Assembly: GCA_003255065.1 (NCBI GenBank)
Contig: QAOA01006734.1
Location: 1,718,130-1,782,129 of the forward strand
Direction of reading: 5' to 3'
DNA: 64,000 bases
Source: Cercis canadensis
Lineage: Eukaryota > Streptophyta > Magnoliopsida > Fabales > Fabaceae
Numbering within the stretch: the first letter of the stretch is position 1; every line of letters starts with the position of its first letter. Shown here one piece after another: positions 37,064 through 49,800 of this stretch. The position numbers were made by a program, and so were the translations under genes. Under the pieces are notes generated by a model, which was not told where the DNA came from, made no database searches, and saw only the letters and a program-made list of their open reading frames with translations.

Positions 37064-40000
37064 TCAATGCTTGCCTCTGCTTGCTTGGTTCCCCTGAAGA
37101 AAAGCAACATTAATTCTAGAAAGATAGGAAACATTAGCACAACAGCAAACCAACAATCTTATTAGTGTCTTGATTGCTAGAAGAACTGTATGTTTGCTTG
37201 GAAGCATCTAGCATAGCATATAAGTTCCACAGTTCATGTAGTTTTAAAGATCTTTGATGGAAGTATCTACTTCAGACAGATTGATTATTCATTTCTCATT
37301 TGAACTCTAGCAAAACATAAGCCTCCTATAAATGCAGAACTCGTGTATTTATTATGAAGAGTAATGCTAGGTAGCCAAACTTTTTTCTTTGACAAACTTG
37401 TTGCCAAATTGAAGTGTACTTATAATTACCTTTGGAAGAAATAAAGTGGTGGGACCACATATTCATCCAAAGGTGATTATAAATACACCTCAGTTTGACA
37501 ACAAGTTTCTTAGCATTTTCCTATATGAAATAAAAACTGTCCTGGCATACTGGATAACTTCCTATTCCAAACTCAAGATTATTTGAGACACAGAGAGAGA
37601 GAGATAAACAAACACAAAAGCTGATGCTAACTTACTGCAGGCTTGTGGGATGTCGACTTTCGACCAGAGGGAGCTCGTGCCACAAATGAGGCAGCTGCAG
37701 CAGCAGCTACACGTATTCTGCCAAATTCATGAAGCATTCCACATTCAATAAGTAACTAAGTTAAGAGCCTGGGCAAAAGAGAAATTGAGAAGGAAAGAAA
37801 CTAGAAAATTTAGATTTTTATGATACCTCTTATGTACATCAATATATACATCTGTCTCATCCACAATTTCTTCCTGCATGGATGAAAAATATCCGCAATT
37901 ATATCTCTAATCTATGGACAACATATTGTATTTTTATTGCCTCCACAGGAAAGCACAATGATATCTACCCAAGTGATATATAAGCAGTAGAGGATGATCT
38001 TTAAAAGAAATAAGTGGATAAGTGGGTTGATGACACAGTACACACATTTCGTAAGTTTTATTGCCTATGAGCCAGGCATATAAAGGCTCATACAAGATGT
38101 GAGCAGTAATCCAAGTAGTACCTGCAGGAGTTCTTCAAAAACATCTTCCAGGGTTATGATGCCAATAACTTCCCCATCTTCAAGATTATCTGGCAAGTGG
38201 TGGGTGCCATTTTGTTGAAAAGTTTGTTCCTTTGCAGTACACCTAGGAGGTTTGTCAATATTGATGACAACATTTTCTGTTTTCTCAGAAGACTTGATTA
38301 ACAATGGCATAGTTAGTTGAGTATTGTGATTTGTGGTTTTGTTATCATCAGAGTTGTGTGTGTCAATAGCAGCCTGAGGATTATTGCTCTCTCTTTTAAC
38401 CCTAACTACAGCTGCCATATGACTACTTCCTTTCTGAAACTCATTGAGAATATCATATAAAGGCATATCTGCCGGAACCCTGAATTATTATGAATAAGAA
38501 TTTAGTTCAATGAATATACAAAAGAAAAGATGGTAGGGAAAAATGGTACACACCTAGGAATTCTCCTGATGGAAACAGCACTAATTGGAGTTTCTGTTTC
38601 AGCTCTTACAGTAAGAAGACTTTTTACCTAACAAATTATAAGAGGGAGAAACTATTTTCATAATTTCCAGCAGCCAGTACCAACAAACAATTTTATTTTC
38701 AAGCACATGGGATACAGCATAGGTAATCACACTTACTAATAACAGGCCAATGATATTCTTGGGATTCCCAGAATAAATAGGGACACGACTATGACCTCGT
38801 GCAAGAATTTTCCCAATTGCTTCCCTGTATAGAAGGAAAAACCAGAAGAAAGATGTCTGAGTTTACCTCAGCTCTAAATTTATATGTCTATTTTCAGAAA
38901 TACATCAAGTCCCAGCGTAAAAAGGTAACTAGATGGCCCTCAAAAGTTCATCTTGCTTCTAGTAAATTGTGCAGAAAAATGCAGCGGAGACTTTAAGCAT
39001 CCAGAAGAATCAGATTTACAATAACATTGTTAGGACTGGGGAGTTGTAACATCCCCTACTCCTAGAAATTCATTTATTTGAAATAGGTGTATGAAATAGC
39101 AGTGATCTCCGTGACTACTATATAGATTAAAGAAAAGCTCACAGAAGTAAAGCTCACCAGTTCAATTTGGAATCAACGTCCAAGGAAAATGTAGATTCAA
39201 TTGGTGTCATAGCCTCCTCTGCAGTCTGCATCACGATGTAGAATTATGTTCCTTTATAGAACAAAAACAATAAAATAGACACATCTAGATTTTAAAGTTA
39301 TCTTGACACTGAAAACAGTGGGATGAACCTGGAAAGGAGAAGTGCAATTGTGACACATCCAGACACAGCAAGGAGCATTGATATAGTTATAGACAATACC
39401 GAGAACCCCATCAGAACATGTCAGCTAGCAAAGTCAAGGAAGTGACATGTACGATGAAGCAAGGACCATACATACAAATGTAAAGTGCATACTTCGAAAC
39501 TGAGTCAAATGACATTTGCTCATTAGCCAAAAAAAGCAATGACCTCCTGACTGAAGTGCACATCTCATATTCTACTGCTTCATATACACAGCCACGTATC
39601 TTATATGTTTATGGCACATAGATTGTCAGATTCGTACCATATTTTCTACTTTCTGGGGAACATACATTCAACTATGCAAATCACATGTCACTCATTATTC
39701 TGTTGTAGGGACTACAACTAGATGGGAATTGATTTGTTAGTTTTTGTTAAAATAAATGCATAGAGATAAAGCTATGGGAAGGCATTTCTTCAAATTGGTA
39801 GCTACCTTCTCAGTAAGATCTAGTGCTCCGCTGATAATTGTTGTCTCATCATGTGTGAGTTCACCCCCTTTACCAGCCTAAAATGGTCAAAAAATGGAGT
39901 TAACGGGGAGAGCAAAGAATCGAAGATACTTGATAATTTGTCATGTGAAATTAGCATTCCTTCAGATGAAAACAAGGGCTTGCAATTGTGCTATACGATA

Positions 40001-42066
40001 ATAACTTCGAACAGAATCAGTATTGGCTCATGTCTGTACAGAAATGCAAGAGGAGGCTCAGATGGATTACCTCTTGGCCATGGATGGAAACAAGGGCTTT
40101 CAATTGTGCTCGCCTAAACAACAAATTATTATGTCCAAGTACAGCATCCAGAACCTGGAAACATGAAGGTGCAGTGCATGCTCAATAATAGCCTTGATTT
40201 GTTGCCAATATGATTCCCCAAAAAGTCCATTATCATGAACTGTGTAGCACTAACTTGTCCCTCATGAACAATAGTTAGTATGACTAAACTGAAAGGTTCA
40301 ACATAAGACCAACCCAAACTAGTCTCCCAACACCACCCATTTACCATAGAAGATGAGATTAAGAATGCCATGCAGTCTGGAAGAACATCTATCTGGACAT
40401 ATAATTCTTAGCATGTGATGAAAATTCATATAGTTCTTCAATTAAATTAACAAATCTTTTTTTGGTACTTTTGGCTACAACTTTGGATTCGAACACAGAA
40501 CCCACAAGACCTCAGTACCACTCAACTACAAGCTGTTTGGTATTAAATTAAGAAATTTAGACAAGCATAATCATTACCTTTGCAATAGGGAAAGCAATTG
40601 GATAACAGATGATCATCAGAATACGCACAAGCCACACAAAATTTGCACCAACATATAGCCCAAATCTTGAACATACAGCTTGTGGGATAACCTAAGCCCG
40701 AATGATAATGAAACATTTAGTGCAATATAATGCTTAATGACTAGGTATGATGCATAATCGATTCAAAAAAATATTGTACCTCTCCAAAAGTTAGAACAAA
40801 GGTTACAGACAACAAGACGGCTACAAAGGGATGAAAAATTTTATCAAGGTAAATTGGAAGTGCCTGCAGAAGCAAAACAGAAGGAAAGATAAAGAATTAC
40901 TGAAGACAAGGTTCTATAATTAGTGATTAGGAGATTAGATAAACATAAATAAGGTAAACTTAATTTCTCTGTTTTATTATTTCACACATTGGATTTATAA
41001 CTGTTCAGGCACCTGCCTGATTTTTGAGTGACATTCTCATTGTTGTTCTGCAAGGGGAACAAAGTGCTATCAAATCTGAAGCTACTGAATTTACCTTGAA
41101 AAATTTTCAAGGTATTTCATATTTGAATAAATGTTGACTTGATCAAGATGTGCACTATGTAACTTGAAGAAAATTACAGAATGATGGTATAGATTAGTTA
41201 AAACTAAAGTTGACCAAATACCAATAGCCAAGCATTCTTTTTTTTTTTTTTTTTATACCTTAAAAATCTTCTGAAAGAAATATATGGACCACAGGACCTG
41301 TCAGAATATTCTAGCGGAGATTTGCCAGCTACATATACTGATGATCACAAATTCACAATCCAAATTTCAAGTACAATATCTTCTTTCTTTTGGTTCCGAA
41401 AGAATCACCATCCTAGCTTCCTGCTTCGAGGTCAAAACCCCTTACAGGATTTGTATTCAATTTTATTTACAGTTACTTAAAAAAGAACAAGAAAAACTCA
41501 GGAAGAAACTATGATAATTTCGATGATCAGTACGAAACCATTCAGCCAGTAATAATCGGATAGATAAAGCAAACTAATTTCAGCAAAATGAACAAGAATT
41601 TTAAAAATAAATAAATAAAATTGTGGATACCTCCATGGCACAAGCATTACAAAGAAGCAAAGTAACAAGCAGCTGATGCTGTTTTTGAACTACCGGTAAA
41701 ATAGCAGCTGCATTCAAGACCAGAAATTATTAATCAATTCACAAAACATAAAAACATGAGCTTAACCCACTCCCTCTCTTCCATAACCTACCCAGAAGAA
41801 AAATAAAGTTTGAAGCTTTACATACCAGCTTGCTTTTTCTCGGTGGAGGTGCCACTACGCTGGAGAATTTCAAGCTCAACAAGGCCAAGAGACATTAATC
41901 CGAGGGTAAGACCAGACATAATACCAGCGAAGATGACAAGCAAGCAAGAAATTCCAGCATAAGTGAACCACCAAAAAGTGGGGAACCGAATATCGTCGGC
42001 ATCGTTTACGATGCGGTCCGGCGGAAACACCTTCCGAGCAAGGTTCAGGGCATCCAGCAGTAACAT
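37064..42066 (-). CDS. DUF21 and CBS-pair membrane protein, CNNM/CorC family (At4g14240-like)
   Basis: Exons on the - strand: 42066-41826, 41707-41631, 40863-40780, 40691-40578, 40154-40071, 39877-39806, 39225-39158, 38824-38737, 38627-38554, 38479-38122, 37873-37827, 37717-37636, and a tentative last exon 37093-37064; 472 aa. The N-terminus ([12 protein letters not shown]) is followed by a DUF21 domain with about four membrane segments ([40 protein letters not shown]; a segment ending [23 protein letters not shown]). A CBS pair ([30 protein letters not shown], and [20 protein letters not shown]) is split by a Ser/Thr/Asn-rich insertion. An Ala-rich basic tail ends the protein. Family members in animals, bacteria and plants act in Mg2+ transport or homeostasis; the ion here is inferred. 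Exons 1-12 are strongly supported. The last exon (GNQASRGKH then stop) rests only on splice signals and frame. Confidence 0.9.
37360..37523. mobile_element. MITE in the last intron of the CNNM gene
   Basis: The left arm (TAATGCTAGGTAGCC, AACTTGTTGCCAAATTGA, TTATAATTACCTTTGGA) is matched on the other strand by the right arm (AAATGCTAAGAA, AACTTGTTGTCAAACTGA, TTATAATCACCTTTGGA), so about 75 bases on each side can pair. GGTGGGACC lies at the centre. No coding capacity is seen. Superfamily is uncertain. Confidence 0.7.
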
Positions 42067-43806
42067 GTTGAACTTGAACTTGAAATTAACTCAAAGCACA
42101 GACACACAAAGAGAGAAAACTGCAATAGCGCATGAATATAATAGACAACGTAGCCAACAGTCTCATATTTAATACAAAAAAAATAAATTATGTCTTCCTA
42201 CCCTATGCGTGCGCTTCAGTGATTTCACCTACCACTGCCGTCTGTTACTGGAAGTGGGTTCCACGCTCCCATACACTGATTCATATAAACGGTGGACATT
42301 CGGGCGTTTCGAATTTCTTTCCCAGAAAAGATATCAGCGTCGATCATTGCATTCATGTCTACTGTCTCAGAGGATGGAGAGAAGTCAATAATGGAAGTTT
42401 ATGAATTGAGGACAACAGAGTGTTTGTCTGTGGCACATGTATCTTAGTACAGCCTTTGTTTTTTTTTTTCCTATAATACTTAGGTGGTCCTAAATCCTAG
42501 TCCGTGCTATGCAGTATGCAAAAGATAAGAATGCTAATATCATTTTATTAAATAATAATAATATATATGTTATATTAGCATGTGAATGTGATCATTAATG
42601 TTAACTAAAACTCTTTCTTAATATAATAATCAATATATTATGATATAATCTTAGTCAATCTTAAATTTATATAAATAAGACTTTGAATAAATGTACATTA
42701 TTTTTTATGTACTTTGGATTGTAGTACAATTTAAGTTTTTAAAATAGATTAAAAGTAAGTGTAATCTCAATTAAATACAAGAAATGTTGAAATAATTTAC
42801 TCTATACAAATTATAAATTCTGATAAATACTTTGATTAGAGTACTATTCAGTCACATATGGATTATATGAGATTTCATAACTACTACCAATAATTTTGTC
42901 ATGTAGAAAATAATTGCATAGAAGTAATAAACCATTGCAATGATCAACGTGATGATTTTTTTCTATCTACTTTCAATTTGCCGGCACGTGATCTATGAGT
43001 GAGGTTTTGCCTCATGAAGAGAACCCTGGCTATAATACACCTGCCCCCATAAATGTCTGATGACAAGGATTGATTTTAGCTGGTTGGCTCTTTGTGCATA
43101 TTTAGTTTAGTCGTGGAAGGTTCCAAAGTTATTTTCAGAGAAGAAAATAAAGTAATTCTAAACCATTATCACAACCAATTTGCGCATATTAATAATGTAC
43201 ATTCTTTAATACAAAGGTTACACTTTTTTTTCTTGCTCATTGGAATGGAAGTTGTTTAGTTTATTCCTTTTTAAAATTTTACAATATGTGATCTAACGAG
43301 ATTTAAATTAAAGTCTCTATGTTAAAATATTCAATATTCAACTAATAAAATGTTCTGATAGACAATAAAAAGTGTACTGTTAATAAATATAGTAAGGTTT
43401 GTGACCTTGATTTGATTAATAGGACAATGATACTTAGAGGTGTCAAAAATAAGCTAAAATGTGGATAAATAAAAGCCATCAATGTCAAATGATAGTAAGT
43501 GAGAACCAAATACACACATACCTAAGAAATATTTACAGTTATGAGTATAATTTGTGTAAATCATTGTGTGGAAAATTCGGACAATTATTGCTACATTTTT
43601 TCTTTGGTAGCCAAAAGGCAATTAGCAATATTTAAGACTCCCAATAAATGAAAAAAGAAAATTATATACCCCCACAAAGAATAGCATATATGATATATCA
43701 ACTAAATTAAATAGATCCAGTTTAATTATCAATAGCCTAATTAAACTCAAAGTTGTCAAGTTAAAAAAAAAAAAAGGGTAAAAGTGTGATTCAATCCCAA
43801 CACTAA
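42067..43806. other. AT-rich divergent intergenic region
   Basis: This stretch separates the CNNM gene (-) from the PORR gene (+). The first few hundred bases should hold the CNNM leader and promoter. The rest is very AT-rich, and no gene or clear element is seen. Confidence 0.5.
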
Positions 43807-43930
43807 GCCCGTGGCCCAAAAAAAAAATCATTGAACACAAGCGCGTCTACATGTATTTGAGTTGGGCTGAAATTAGGTCCGTTTACTGTTACCACTTCCT
43901 ACGGGCTCTAATTTTAAATATTAGCCCATT
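43807..43930 (+). promoter_or_regulatory. GCCCA/TGGGC motif cluster upstream of the PORR gene
   Basis: Motifs GTGGCCCA (about 43811), TTGGGCTGA (about 43863) and TAGCCCATTT (about 43922) lie 160-280 bp before the PORR start codon. TGGGCY site II elements bound by TCP factors are common upstream of nuclear genes for organelle proteins, which fits this gene. No TATA box is obvious. Confidence 0.45.
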
Positions 43931-44085
43931 TAGTTGAAGACCAAAAAACCCACTTAGTTTTCTGAGAAGTTCCCTCTCCACTCTTCACTTGAGCGAACGT
44001 TTGTGCTCAGTGATCCACCCACCCCTCTGACTCTGAGGCACAGTCGCCGGTGTGTGGCTAGCTAGCTTCCTTGTTCGATATAGAT

Positions 44086-45276
44086 ATGTTGTGCAAATCG
44101 CACAGCACCTCTTCCTACTTGCAGAAGCTTGATACCACTCTCACAGACCTCAAGTTCAATCTTCACGTAAAGTCTATTTCCAGCCTCAAAGTAGTGTGGC
44201 GCAAAGACCCAAAGCTAGACCAAGCCATAGAGAATGACAAGCGCTATAAGCTCTGCGCCCGTGTCGTTAGGGAGGTGCTCAATGAACCTGGTCAGGTAAT
44301 TCCACTGCGATACCTTGAGAAACGGCGCCAAAGGATGGGCCTTCCTGATAAAGTTAAAACCTTTTTAAGTCGAAACCCTGGTTTGTTTGATCAGTACTAT
44401 CATCGAATCAAACCCAAAACGGAACCCGTTCCGTTTCTCCGTGCTAGCAGTCGGCTTAAAGAATTTCTAGACGAAGAAGAAATGATTTTTAAAGAAAACG
44501 AGCCCTTGATTGTGTCGAAATTGTGTAAATTATTGATGATGTCAAAGAATAAGGTGATTAGTGCTGATAAATTGGTTCATGTGAAGAGGGAATTCGGATT
44601 CCCTAACGATTTTTTGGTTAGTTTGGTTCCTCAGTATCCGCAATATTTTAGACTAATTGGGTGTCCCGGGGAGGGGAAATCGTTTCTGGAGTTGGTTTCA
44701 TGGAACCCTGAGTTTGCAGAATCTGTTATTGAGCAAAGGGCAAAAGAAGAGGCAAGATTAACGGGGATAAGGGTTCGGCCTAATTTCAATGTGAAGCTTC
44801 CTCCAGGTTTCAAATTGAAGAAGGAGATGAGGGAGTGGGTTAGGGATTGGTTGGAGCTTGAATACATATCACCATATGAGGATGCCTCCGATTTAGATCA
44901 AGCATCAAGGGAGATGGAGAAGAGGACTATTGGAGTATTCCATGAGTTGCTTTCCCTTTCATTATATAAGAGGATTCCAGTGCCAATACTGGGAAAGTTT
45001 TGTGATGATTATAGGTTTTCAAATGAATTTTCAAGTGCTTTCACTAGGCATTCTGGGATATTTTATTTGTCCTTAAAAGGTGGGATAGAAACAGCAATGC
45101 TGAGAGAAGCATACAGGGATGATAAGTTGATTGATAGGGATCCACTGCTTGTGATAAAAGATAAATTTGTTGAGTTGTTGGAGGATGGATGGCGGCAGAG
45201 AGCAGAGCAGTTGAGATTGCGAAGGGAACAAATTAAGAGAGACATGGAAGTTTTGGCTATGAAAACTAGTGAATAA
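44086..45276 (+). CDS. PORR domain organelle RNA-binding protein (At3g63090-like)
   Basis: A single exon encodes 396 aa from the first ATG (MLCKSHSTSSYLQKLDTTLT). The PORR (plant organelle RNA recognition) domain fills most of the protein. Recognisable blocks are WRKDPKLDQAIENDKRYKLC, PLRYLEKRRQRMGLPDKV, FLSRNPGLF, QYPQYFRLIG, WNPEFAESVIEQRAKEE, FNVKLPPGFKLKKEMREWV, YISPYEDAS, EKRTIGVFHELLSL and SGIFYLSLKGGIETAMLREA. PORR proteins bind group II introns in chloroplasts or mitochondria and aid their splicing. The Ser/Lys/Thr-rich N-terminus fits an organelle targeting peptide, but which organelle is not clear. Lack of introns is usual for the family. The GCCCA cluster upstream fits a nuclear gene for an organelle protein. 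Confidence 0.92.
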   Translation: MLCKSHSTSSYLQKLDTTLTDLKFNLHVKSISSLKVVWRKDPKLDQAIENDKRYKLCARVVREVLNEPGQVIPLRYLEKRRQRMGLPDKVKTFLSRNPGLFDQYYHRIKPKTEPVPFLRASSRLKEFLDEEEMIFKENEPLIVSKLCKLLMMSKNKVISADKLVHVKREFGFPNDFLVSLVPQYPQYFRLIGCPGEGKSFLELVSWNPEFAESVIEQRAKEEARLTGIRVRPNFNVKLPPGFKLKKEMREWVRDWLELEYISPYEDASDLDQASREMEKRTIGVFHELLSLSLYKRIPVPILGKFCDDYRFSNEFSSAFTRHSGIFYLSLKGGIETAMLREAYRDDKLIDRDPLLVIKDKFVELLEDGWRQRAEQLRLRREQIKRDMEVLAMKTSE

Positions 45277-46712
45277 AACAGGCCTGGCCTAGAAAAGCTT
45301 TCAATTTGGAAGATTGCATTGGTGATTAAAAGACTAATTATGGATGGCAGGTAAAATACTATCACTCACTCCGCACTTCTTATAATTATTTATGTTGAGT
45401 TGGATGCACCGTTTTAGGAACACTTGAATAATTACCTGGGTCTTTATTACCCTGTTATAGGAAAATGCTACAAAGTCATTGGTTTAGTTCTTCATGTAGT
45501 GATTCAAAATTTTTCTTCCAGGTCTAGATTGTTGGACCAATATCACATATGTAGGCCTTTTTTAATTGCAGTGGTGTTTGCTTGGGTTGGAAATGACAGA
45601 AATCCATAAATATTACATTCTTTGAAAAGTTTTTATTATTGGAAGTTGAGTCAAAGTTCAACTTACTCCATCTTGGAGAAATTATGCCATCTATCGATGC
45701 ACCTTATCATTGGGCTGGTCTTAATTATATAAAGGCAACTGGGTGAAAACCTATGAAATGCACACTATAAATTGACTACATGATTATTATTTCTAAATCA
45801 AACCTGCAATATCGGAGTTCACTAAAATGTGTTAAACTATGAATCTCTGCAGGAAACATCTGATGTTAGGCTTTCTTTGATAATTCAAGGTACACAAAAA
45901 ATTAATAATTTTCGCATATTATCTATGCTTTAGTATGGAAGAAGTTCTCCTACCAAGTTGTGTTCTGCTTAGGCTAGCATCAAAGTGATTGTTTGATTCA
46001 GCAGTTACCATGTTTCATGAACATGGGGAAGAAAAAGATGGGAAAAGTGTAATGAATTTATTTTGTTAGTCATAGATATTATATCAAGATAACTGTTGTC
46101 TACAAAATTTGGAAGGTGTACTGAATATATATTGCAAGAGTCTCATACTTAGTATGGGAGAGAAGCTGTTTTTTCTAGCTGATTAATGTAAATTTTTTTT
46201 CACATTGCAGTCTTTGATAACAAGCTAGTTTAACTTCTTTGAATTTTAAATGGGATTCTAATATTGTTCGGCCTTCTAGTGACCAATCTTTGTCCAAGTT
46301 ATGATTATGCCTTACTAATATGACATGAACTGAGAAGATTATGTGGAACCAATGAGGATTTTGGATTGACTACTCTGGTGAACACCCTTGTTTGAACACC
46401 TGAACAAGGGTGTTCAATGATTAAGGAATATTTGTTGGTGAAGACAGAACATGCATGATTTGACGTTATTTGGGACAGGCATGAATGGTTTTTCTTTCTT
46501 ACAGGCTCAACTTCTCAAATTTATAGGACTATTTGCCTGTAAAGAGGCCTCTCCCTCATAAGTTCTGCTTCTTTAATTTATGGATTTTATCAAGCACACT
46601 TCCCCACACTCTTCTCTAATGTAGAAGTAATTGACTGAAATATTATTTGTACAGGAACAAGGTTTGTGGTGCGACTCCCATCTAGAATAGTTTGTATTTC
46701 ACTAACAAAGTC
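45277..46712 (+). other. PORR 3' region, possibly spliced 3' UTR
   Basis: No coding frame is convincing. A donor-like GCAG|GTAAAA near 45350 and an acceptor-like TTTGTACAG near 46655 could form a 3'-UTR intron joining the PORR transcript to the small histidine-rich frame; this is inference only. Confidence 0.35.
46380..46415. repeat. Perfect 13-bp inverted repeat hairpin
   Basis: GAACACCCTTGTT at 46380-46392 pairs perfectly with AACAAGGGTGTTC at 46403-46415 across a 10-nt loop. The loop carries another GAACACC, so an alternative shorter stem (46392-46400 with 46409-46417) is also possible. Confidence 0.8.
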
Positions 46713-46853
46713 ATGACACCTAATGATGATGAAGTACATGGACATGGGCATCACCATAGACATGGACACGGGCACAGGCACAGGCACCGCCAGACACCTC
46801 AAGAAGATAATTGTTGCCGGTGGGGTAAGGAAGTTGACAGCCGTGAAGAATAA
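46713..46853 (+). CDS. Small histidine-rich ORF (46 aa)
   Basis: A 46-codon frame starts at ATG 46713 and stops at TAA 46851-46853. Residues 9-26 alternate His with Gly or Arg (VHGHGHHHRHGHGHRHRHR), giving ten His in total. A short tail with adjacent Cys34-Cys35 follows. His-X-His and Cys-Cys suggest possible metal binding, but the coding DNA is itself a CAT/CAC-GG simple repeat, which can produce such a frame by chance. It lies between PORR and IPT, where Arabidopsis has (from memory) At3g63100, annotated as a small glycine-rich protein. It may be that gene's counterpart or part of the PORR 3' UTR. Confidence 0.4.
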   Translation: MTPNDDEVHGHGHHHRHGHGHRHRHRQTPQEDNCCRWGKEVDSREE

Positions 46854-49800
46854 ACCTGCATTCTGATGCCAGGGAAGGGTTAGTTTGTGTAGATGAATCT
46901 ATATTCGTGTTTGGTTTTATGTGTTTAAATCATGTTATCGTTTCTAATTCCTAGTCTTGGTTATGATTTAGTAGCTGTGTGCTTCCATTTACTAATGCCG
47001 TTTGAGGTTGGAAATAAAGTTGGTTGTAGTTGTACGCTTAATGAAAGTACTCTCGTAACTTGATATACCTGAATTTTATATTTTATATGAAATATAAAGA
47101 AACAACTGTGGAGTGTGGACCTAAACCTTATATATAAACCGAGAATCTATAGTTCCTTTAATTAATTAATTATCATTTTGTTCTCTCAAATTATTTATTA
47201 TCAAAGAACAACAACGATAATAATATAAAAAAAAATCATGTCACAAACTATTCAAATTAAAAAAAGAACAGCTCATAGATTACCACTTTCTTGTCAAAAG
47301 TTCCTCCTCTCATTGCAAGTGATCCGCTGCAATTCAGTGAAACTTATTCAACGTGTCCTTCACGATAGTGGCACTTGTCCCTTCAGCGAGGACGAAATCA
47401 AATGCAATGCATAAAAGAAAGGTTAATCTTTCTCTCTTCTGTTCCTTGTGTGGAAAGGTTGTTGCTTTTACGGTTTTACCTACAATTGTTCCCATGTGAA
47501 AAAAAAACTCTATGAAGCGTTTAAATCTCCAAATAATATGACCCTTGGCCATTCATGATCATTAAAAAGAAGGGATAAAAAGCACATAACTCATTTAATG
47601 CATACATTTACTTTCACAAGGAGGAGCCGAGGAGGACTTCTCCTTTTCCACGCTTGGTAGCCACTTCAAATCATAGAAGCTGTCGGGAGAAATCCTATTT
47701 TAGAAAGGGCGATTGAGAGGCTGTGCCGCTGTGATTCGAAGTGCTTTAAGGGAAAAAAAAAACAAAAAAAAAAAAACAAGTGTTCCCTGTAGACGACGAC
47801 GGTTACTGTGATCATAGGCCCCTTAGGTCCTCAACAGTGTTCACTTTGCTCCATTATGATATGATAAGATCTTCCTTTGTAGTCTCCTGGTTAAATTCTT
47901 TGCTCCTTTTAGTGCTGCATTCACCAATATTCTTCAACCAACCAACATAATTTTATAATCACCATGGTCGAAGCCAACCTGCAGACACAAAGGACGATTC
48001 AATTTACAATGGAATTGATAATCTGTCCAATGAATATTGGCATCTTAAATACTGAAGTATCTGAAATATTGAGAGAGTGTTCTAATATAATGTCAATATT
48101 CCAATATTAAACTAGGTGTGTAGTAAACACCTCTTAAAACTTGGCTACAAATAGTAGCTCAATTAATTATACACTCACCCTTTGAAGTCGAGAAGTTCAT
48201 TAGATTTGGGGTTCAAACATGACAACCTAGTAACATTAAATCCATATTNCAATGAATATTGGCATCTTAAATACTGAAGTATCTGAAATATAGAGAGAGT
48301 GTTCTAATATAATGTCAATATTCCAATATTAAACTAGGTGTGTAGTAAACACCTCTTAAAACTTGGCTACAAATAGTAGCTCAATTAATTATACACTCAC
48401 CCTTTGAAGTCGAGAAGTTCATTAGATTTGGGGTTCAAACATGACAACCTAGTAACATTAAATCCATATTAAATTTATGAACGTGTTTAGTTTGTATATG
48501 TTGTCTAGTTAAATATCATTCTTAACATACATATTACATGAATGTTTTAAGTGAGCAAACCAAGATGTATAGATAGCTGAAAAACTCCAAAGTTAGTCGC
48601 ATATAGAAAAAGATTACTTGCATGTAAATTTTTAGCGCGGGGTTGGTACGCCACGTCATTCAATAAATATTGATTTGCAGTTGCAGATCAATTTTGCTTT
48701 TGAGATAGTGGGACTACTGCTTTGACCAAAAGCTGAGCTAACTGAATAACTTGTAGTGCTGAACGCATAAGGGATCCAATACCCAAAAGATGGAAAAAGG
48801 CAAATATCATTGAAAAAAAAATAGAAATCCCTTTACGCAATATTGCTTTTCTTCAAATGATCATACTGCTTTTGCTTGGACCATTTTCACTTAAGCTCAA
48901 TTTTTTACCGGTAAAATTATTAAACAAAAAATTTATTTTTAGGGACTGAACCAGAACTCACATGATTTAACATTGAATAGTCTAATTCATTAGTCAACAA
49001 AAAATAATAATAATTCATTTGAAAGAGACAAAATTTTATCTTAAAATAATATCATAAGTTCAAATTTTACTTGAAATACTAATAACAAAGGCATGTCAAA
49101 ACTTAGCAGATTAATCTCCCATCAAATATAAAGATCTCCACATTGTAAAAAAATATATATATATATATATATATTTCATTCACAGTTTCACACACTAAAA
49201 AATTAGTCCCTTAACAATAATTTTTTTAAATAAAAAACAAAAACAAAGTAAAGCAGAAAATTCCTAGCCCGGACGATGCTGATCGGTCCCACCGCTTTAC
49301 AGTCGCGGACGGCATCCCGCGTCCACGTACGGAAAGCACCGTAAAATGATGTGATTTTAACGGCTCACACGGAATTCTAAGCTCCTTTAACGTCAGTATG
49401 GCCAGCATATGATTGGAAATGTAGCCGTCTTGGTCGCGTCTCCGAAATTTTATTTCCAAAAAAAATAAACAGTTCCCACTTCCCACAAGCCGCAAGGCGC
49501 AATTTTATCTGGATGCTGCTTGCTTAGTAAAAGTGAGTGGAAAAATTGCTGCTACTTCCTCACTTGGCTAGAAGGTGGCAAATCAAATAAGCTATAAAAC
49601 AATTTGATTGGATTGTAATCCCACCCTCTTCTGATTCTTTCTATTAATAATTAAAAAAACTGTTATTAAATAAAAATTTTAATTATTTGATTGGCAATGT
49701 CTTTATTATTATATTTATTTCATATTTATAATTTACTATTGACTTTTTTTTAAGGTAACTAGCAGTATCAAAGTTACAAAAATATTTTTTAAATTAAATA

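Noticed and set aside
48200-48235. GGGTTCAAAC resembling a tRNA T-loop
   Set aside because: No acceptor stem, D-arm or anticodon arm can be built around it. The same motif is merely repeated in the N-linked duplicate.
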